In this document: positions 60,176-64,000 of the stretch, piece after piece | Position numbering within the stretch: position 1 is the stretch's first letter | How the letters are laid out: each line of letters begins with the position of its first letter | Program-made: the position numbers and the translations under genes | Notes under the pieces: generated by a model | Databases searched by the model: none | Told to the model about the DNA's origin: nothing | What the model saw: only the letters and a program-made list of their open reading frames with translations | Source of the DNA: an uncultured Collinsella sp. | GTDB lineage: Bacteria > Actinomycetota > Coriobacteriia > Coriobacteriales > Coriobacteriaceae | Assembly (NCBI GenBank): GCA_959026725.1 | Contig: CAUFMG010000013.1 | Location: forward strand, 18,531-82,530 | DNA length: 64,000 nucleotides | Direction: 5' to 3'

Positions 60176-62038
60176 TTAGCAGCCCTCCTTTGCGCAAATG
60201 GATGCCGGGACAGCCGGGGCGAACGCGGGACTTGGGACGGGCGCGGGCGCCGCACTCCCCTGCTGGCCCTCGAGCTCCTCGCGGCGAAGCTGCGACTGGC
60301 AAATCTCGCGATAGAGTTGGCAGCTTGCGTACAGCTCGTCGTGCGTACCCAGGCCCGCGACCGAGCCGTGGTCGAGCACGCAGATCATGTCGGCATCGCG
60401 CACGGTCGAGACGCGCTGGCTCACGATCACTGTGGTCAGCGGGAGCCCGCCCGCGGCGGCACCGCGTACGCTGCGCTCGCGGATGGCGTGGCGAAGCGCC
60501 GCGTCGGTCTTAAAGTCGAGCGCCGAGGCGGAATCGTCCATGATCAGAATCTGCGGCGAGCCCACCAGAGCACGCGCAATGGTCAGGCGCTGGCGCTGAC
60601 CGCCGCTAAAGTTCTTGCCGCCCGCCTCGACCGGGGCGTCGAGCCCCTGCGGCTTGTTGCGCACGAACTCGCTGGCCTGCGCTATATCGAGCGCCGCCCA
60701 CAGCTCCTCGTCGGTCGCCGACTCGTCGCGCCAGGTTAGGTTGCTGCGGATCGTGCCGCTCACGAGCGACGCGCGCTGCGGAACGGTCGCGACCACGTGG
60801 CGCAGCTGATCGAGCGGCCAGGTGCGCACGTCGGCGCCCATCACGCTCACGCTGCCAGTGCTCGCATCGTACAGGCGCGGGATAAGCGAGACGAGCGTCG
60901 ACTTACCGCTGCCCGTGCCGCCGATAATGCCGAGCGTTTTGCCCAGCGGGAGTTCCAGCGTCATATCGTTGACAGCATTGGCCGCGCCGGCGCCAAACGA
61001 GAAGCTCACATGGCTCAAGCTCAGCGCAGGAACGGGAGCGACATTGCCCGGCTTGGGCAGCGCGACCGGCTGGTTGCCCTCGTCGGTGATGCTCGGCACG
61101 CAATTGAGCACCTCGTTGATACGTGACGCACTGGCGCTCGCCTTGGTAAAAACCACGACCAGGTTGGCGACGTACACGATGGAGGTCAGGGTCTGCGTCA
61201 TGTAGTTCACAAACGCCATGACCTGACCCTGCGTGAGCTCGCCCACGTTGACCTGGATGCCGCCCACCCACAGGATGGCGCACACGCCCAGGTTCATCAC
61301 GAGAAACGTGACAGGGTTAAGAATCGAGGAGAGCTTGCCCACCGCGATGGCAGTATTGGCCTGGTCATCGGCGGCTTGGGCAAAGCGCTCGCGCTCGTGG
61401 TCCTCGCGCACGAAGGCGCGAACCACGCGAGCGCCCGAAAGCCCCTCGCGGCAAATGAGCGCGATGCGGTCGAGCTTTGCCTGCAGCTGCTTGTAGTACG
61501 GAATGCAGCGCGCCATGACAAACCAAAACACCAGGCCAATGGCGGGCGTGCAAATCAAAAAGATCATGCCGAGCTTAAGGTCGATGGCAAGGGCCGCGCA
61601 CATAGAGCCCACCGCCAAGAAGGGCCAGCGGATGAGCATGCGTACGCCCAGCGCCACAGCGAGCTGCACCTGGTTGACGTCGTTGGTGATGCGGGTGATA
61701 AGCGACGGCGTGCCAAAGCGGTCGAGTTCGGCATAGCTCAGTTTGTTGATGTGCTCGTAGAGCGCGCCGCGGATATCGGTGCCCATGCCCTGCGAGGTGA
61801 GCGCCGCCATCTTTTGGCAGACGAGCGTAAACGAGATGCCGATCACGGCCATGGCGCCAAGCAGCATACCGTAGTGGACGACGGCGTTGACATCGTGTGC
61901 GCCAATACCCTTATCGATCATCTGGGCAATCACCAGCGGCGTCAGCAGGTCAAAGATCACTTCGATCAGCTTACACGCAGGGCCAATCACCATATACCGG
62001 CGAAACTTACCGCCAAAACGCCTGAGCAACTCAATCAT
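60176..62038 (-). CDS. ABC exporter half-transporter, degenerate ATP site
   Basis: A 620-residue partner. Six-helix exporter domain, then Walker A GGTGSGKST, signature FSGGQRQR and Walker B ILIMDDSASALD with Asp in place of catalytic Glu, while the switch residue region reads VIVSQRVST with Gln instead of His. This is the typical non-catalytic half. A Pro/Ala-rich tail of about 25 residues ends in CAKEGC. ATG 62038 is preferred over a TTG at 62071, since homology starts there and GGAGCG lies upstream. No dedicated regulator adjoins, unlike the exporter with MarR at 29424. Confidence 0.92.
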   Translation of the reverse strand: MIELLRRFGGKFRRYMVIGPACKLIEVIFDLLTPLVIAQMIDKGIGAHDVNAVVHYGMLLGAMAVIGISFTLVCQKMAALTSQGMGTDIRGALYEHINKLSYAELDRFGTPSLITRITNDVNQVQLAVALGVRMLIRWPFLAVGSMCAALAIDLKLGMIFLICTPAIGLVFWFVMARCIPYYKQLQAKLDRIALICREGLSGARVVRAFVREDHERERFAQAADDQANTAIAVGKLSSILNPVTFLVMNLGVCAILWVGGIQVNVGELTQGQVMAFVNYMTQTLTSIVYVANLVVVFTKASASASRINEVLNCVPSITDEGNQPVALPKPGNVAPVPALSLSHVSFSFGAGAANAVNDMTLELPLGKTLGIIGGTGSGKSTLVSLIPRLYDASTGSVSVMGADVRTWPLDQLRHVVATVPQRASLVSGTIRSNLTWRDESATDEELWAALDIAQASEFVRNKPQGLDAPVEAGGKNFSGGQRQRLTIARALVGSPQILIMDDSASALDFKTDAALRHAIRERSVRGAAAGGLPLTTVIVSQRVSTVRDADMICVLDHGSVAGLGTHDELYASCQLYREICQSQLRREELEGQQGSAAPAPVPSPAFAPAVPASICAKEGC

Positions 62039-62215
62039 AAAAAGGCGCTCCCTATCATCATTCACACTCAATTCGAACCATGATAGTACTGTCGCCCTAG
62101 AGCATGCGTAAACAACGAGTCATTTCTGGCGAGATTCAAGAGCAGGTCAATCGCCTGATATACTTACCTTAGTGCTACCAAGTTGAGCCGCCGACCCTTG
62201 AAATGAGGTGCCGAG

Positions 62216-63217
62216 ATGAACGACATTCTCGCAAGAAGAGCAAGACGAGCAACCATGGGCATCGCCCTTTCCCTGGCACTTGCCGCGGGAATCGCCCCCG
62301 CAACGGCGATAGCGGCAGAAACCAACTCCCCTGTCGATGCAGTTGTCCTGCAGACGGCGGCCTCGAGCGAAACCGCGGCCACCGAAAAAGACAAGGCGTA
62401 TGCAGCCATGCAGGAAGCGCTCAAAAACCTCGAAGCCGCACAAAACGCCGCAAGTCCAGAGAAAATCGCGATAATCGATGCTGACATTGCCGCTTCTCAA
62501 GAGCTCCACGACATGATGTTGGCAGAAGCCGCCAAACGGAGGGAACCCCTTCCCGCCATGCAAGCGGACGTCGATGCGGCCCAAGCCAAATACGATGAGG
62601 CCCACAACCGGGTAATCGAGCTTCAGGCAAAATTAAAAGAGGCATACGACAACGGAGATTACGCAGCTGCTCAACAGTTGCGTTCGGAGATCATGATGGC
62701 AGATTCGCGAGAACGTTCTTGCGAATATGAGCTTGCCCACTACCGAAGCCGCCTCGAAAGCCAGAAAGGACACGTTCAGTATTTCGAGAGTGCGGCGGAG
62801 GAAGCCAAAGCCAGCGTCGACGAAAGCATAGCCAAGCGAAATGCGCTCACCGACGATTTGGAAAAGGCGGAAGCGGCCTATGACGACGCCTGCAAGGCAT
62901 ACGAAGAGGCAAAAGCCGCGGCAGACAAGGCCGCCTCGCCCGAGATAACGCAACCGACCGAGACAACGCCTCCCTCCAGCTCGGCACAACCGGCCGAGAC
63001 GACACAGCCCACCGGCTCGTCCGCGACCGGCAAGGGCGCTCCATCGAGCTCCACCAAGCAGGCGAACACGAGCAGCGGCAAGCAAGCAACTACGACCGCC
63101 GACAAGCTCGTAAACACAGGCGACACAGCGCCAAGCGCAATCGCACTAGCAGGAATCGCCGCCACGGGACTCGGAATAACCGCCACAGCCACACGCCGCC
63201 TCAAGAACTCAAAATAG
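62216..63217 (+). CDS. Secreted coiled-coil protein with LVNTG sorting signal
   Basis: A 333-residue surface protein. A signal peptide (about 1-35, basic ARRARRATMG then hydrophobic, ending AIAAE) is followed by about 200 residues of highly charged, Ala-rich heptad-like sequence, predicted to form coiled coils (KNLEAAQNAASPEKIAI; QLRSEIMMADSRER). Then a Thr/Ser/Pro-rich linker, LVNTGD, a membrane helix and RRLKNSK, a sortase-type tail in which LVNTG replaces LPxTG. GAGGTGCC precedes ATG 62216. A strong terminator follows. Role unknown; the shape resembles other coiled-coil wall proteins. Confidence 0.8.
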   Translation: MNDILARRARRATMGIALSLALAAGIAPATAIAAETNSPVDAVVLQTAASSETAATEKDKAYAAMQEALKNLEAAQNAASPEKIAIIDADIAASQELHDMMLAEAAKRREPLPAMQADVDAAQAKYDEAHNRVIELQAKLKEAYDNGDYAAAQQLRSEIMMADSRERSCEYELAHYRSRLESQKGHVQYFESAAEEAKASVDESIAKRNALTDDLEKAEAAYDDACKAYEEAKAAADKAASPEITQPTETTPPSSSAQPAETTQPTGSSATGKGAPSSSTKQANTSSGKQATTTADKLVNTGDTAPSAIALAGIAATGLGITATATRRLKNSK

Positions 63218-63260
63218 CCGCCAGAGCATATCGTTCCCACCAATCTTCAAGCCCATAGAC

Positions 63261-63308
63261 AAAAGAGGCCCGTTTCCCCAACCAAACCCAGGGAAACGGG
63301 CCTCTTTT
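63261..63308 (+). terminator. Intrinsic terminator of the coiled-coil surface protein gene
   Basis: AAAAGAGGCCCGTTTCCC and GGGAAACGGGCCTCTTTT form an 18-bp perfect stem with a 12-base loop and T-run. Confidence 0.9.
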
Positions 63309-63570
63309 CTTACTTGTAAAAACAGATGGTAATGCCGCCGTTTCTTGAAGCGCGCAACTATCAATGCCCAGGCAACGCCAACAAGCAGCACAAAACACGG
63401 GATTCAATTCTTCAGATAAATGCACCTTTACGGGTGATTTTTGGACGAAGTGGCCCGGCCGGCGGCGAGATATTTGGTAGTCGAGCGATCCCGCAGGCGC
63501 AGCCGAGGACCAGCGAGACACCAAGCGCCCTGCCGGCACTCGCGGGTAGCCGCGGCACCAAAAAACGCCT
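63309..63570. other. Spacer between terminator and ffs
   Basis: No gene recognised. The region just left of ffs (63560-63566, T-run on the minus strand) probably terminates ffs. A GC-rich stretch at 63440-63560 shows no recognisable tRNA or ORF with a ribosome site. Confidence 0.4.
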
Positions 63571-63676
63571 GCGCACTCGATGGATTCGGATGCCCGACAG
63601 AGGCTCCTTATGGCTGCTTCCTTCCGGACCTGACCAGATTCGGAACATGTCGTCATCCGAACCCATCGAACGCGCT
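63571..63676 (-). ncRNA. ffs: Small bacterial signal recognition particle RNA (4.5S type)
   Basis: The minus strand carries GGTCAGGTCCGGAAGGAAGC, the invariant SRP RNA apical region (domain IV, Ffh-binding), near 63613-63634. It is flanked by complementary arms GCGCGTTCGATGGGTTCGGA and TCCGAATCCATCGAGTGCGC. Total about 105 nt, the short hairpin form lacking the Alu domain. It binds Ffh and directs membrane-protein targeting. GCGCAGGCGTTTTTT follows, a terminator. Confidence 0.93.
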
Positions 63677-63725
63677 AGGCGCTCGGTATATCTTACCTGC
63701 TCCCGCCCGCCAGAGCAAGCTAGCT

Positions 63726-63811
63726 AATTTGGGACGGAGCTTTTTTGACTACTTTTGCAGCCCGATTGCCAGAGCAGCCAATGAGTAGTCAAAATAGTCC
63801 CATCCCAAAAT
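63726..63811. repeat. Long hairpin ATTTGGGACGG / CATCCCAAAAT
   Basis: About 27-bp imperfect arms: AATTTGGGACGG...TTTTTTGACTAC and GTAGTCAAAATAGTCCCATCCCAAAAT, loop about 30 bases. It lies upstream of ffs and next to the CTACTACGTTT element at 63835. Confidence 0.55.
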
Positions 63812-63834
63812 GACCGGCTTGGTGCCGCACCACA

Positions 63835-63930
63835 GAAAGGGCCCATCTACTACGTTTAGGCCACGGGGGTCAACCATAGCCGACTTTTTCGAAAATCGGC
63901 AAGCTTTCTACCTGCACTGATAATTGTCCT
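63835..63930. repeat. CTACTACGTTT element, partial copy
   Basis: AAGGGCCCATCTACTACG begins a segment matching the reverse complement of 38493-38648 in CTACTACGTTT, GACCAT/AACCAT, TCGGCAAGC and TACCTGC blocks. The opposite terminal arm is not found before 64000. Beyond 63930 I see nothing I can name. Confidence 0.55.
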
Positions 63931-64000
63931 CGGGGGAAGCGGGCGCTGCGGGGGCGCGTCAACGGCGCGCGATTTCCGCGTCGCAGCGCTACCCTGATGC

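Noticed and set aside
63309..63570. tRNA gene beside ffs
   Set aside because: GC-rich stems are present but no T-loop GTTCRA or acceptor/anticodon arrangement could be folded.

Overview
The window is high-GC with tightly packed genes. It looks like a chromosomal segment of a Coriobacteriia gut actinobacterium, most likely Collinsella or a close relative. This is inferred from gene content: a fibro-slime/isopeptide-repeat surface adhesin, several AAA/DUF4143 ATPases, a small bacterial SRP RNA, an LTA-synthase-like enzyme, and many long palindromic intergenic repeats. No database search was possible.

Layout. 1-2758: prmC (partial) and prfA. 2990-4315: AAA/DUF4143 ATPase 1 with a 32-bp-period repeat array. 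4587-11845: a giant sortase-type adhesin behind a poly-G switch. 12032-16409: amino-acid ABC transporter operon with an M20 peptidase. 16638-18478: aldose-epimerase-like protein and an anchored acidic protein. 18605-20028: ATPase 2 with palindromic operators. 20306-25822: MFS efflux pump and an alpha-glucoside PTS / 6-phospho-glucosidase / RpiR unit. 25883-29157: LMW phosphatase, ATPase 3 with a 33-bp array, TIGR04076 protein, pyridoxal kinase. 29340-33658: MarR plus heterodimeric ABC exporter. 33893-38319: LysR and a divergent SDR/MFS/Gfo-Idh catabolic operon. 38733-45621: tex, transaldolase-like aldolase, HAD phosphatase, rlmKL. 45716-50464: kup potassium transporter, small membrane protein and a KdpDE-like two-component system. 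50624-53987: nitroreductase and LTA-synthase-like enzyme. 54347-55879: IS3-like insertion sequence. 56139-58288: flavodoxin and ATPase 4 with a 23-bp array. 58316-62038: second heterodimeric ABC exporter. 62216-63217: anchored coiled-coil surface protein. 63571-63676: ffs.

Three things stand out. (1) The giant adhesin has a strong ribosome site and ATG (11845) in front of a run of eight G. As written that frame stops after 20 codons; one extra G fuses it to the adhesin frame. This is the layout of a slipped-strand ON/OFF switch, with this copy OFF. (2) All four AAA/DUF4143 ATPase genes carry their own repeat array just upstream. Each array has a different sequence and exact spacing (32, 40, 33 and 23 bp), and a fifth orphan array lies at 21661-21720. 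(3) Three long hairpins just downstream of unrelated genes (33686, 54008, 55971) have different, base-paired stems but share conserved internal-loop sequences, as expected for an undescribed structured RNA or 3'-end element. Several other palindromic repeat families fill the gaps.
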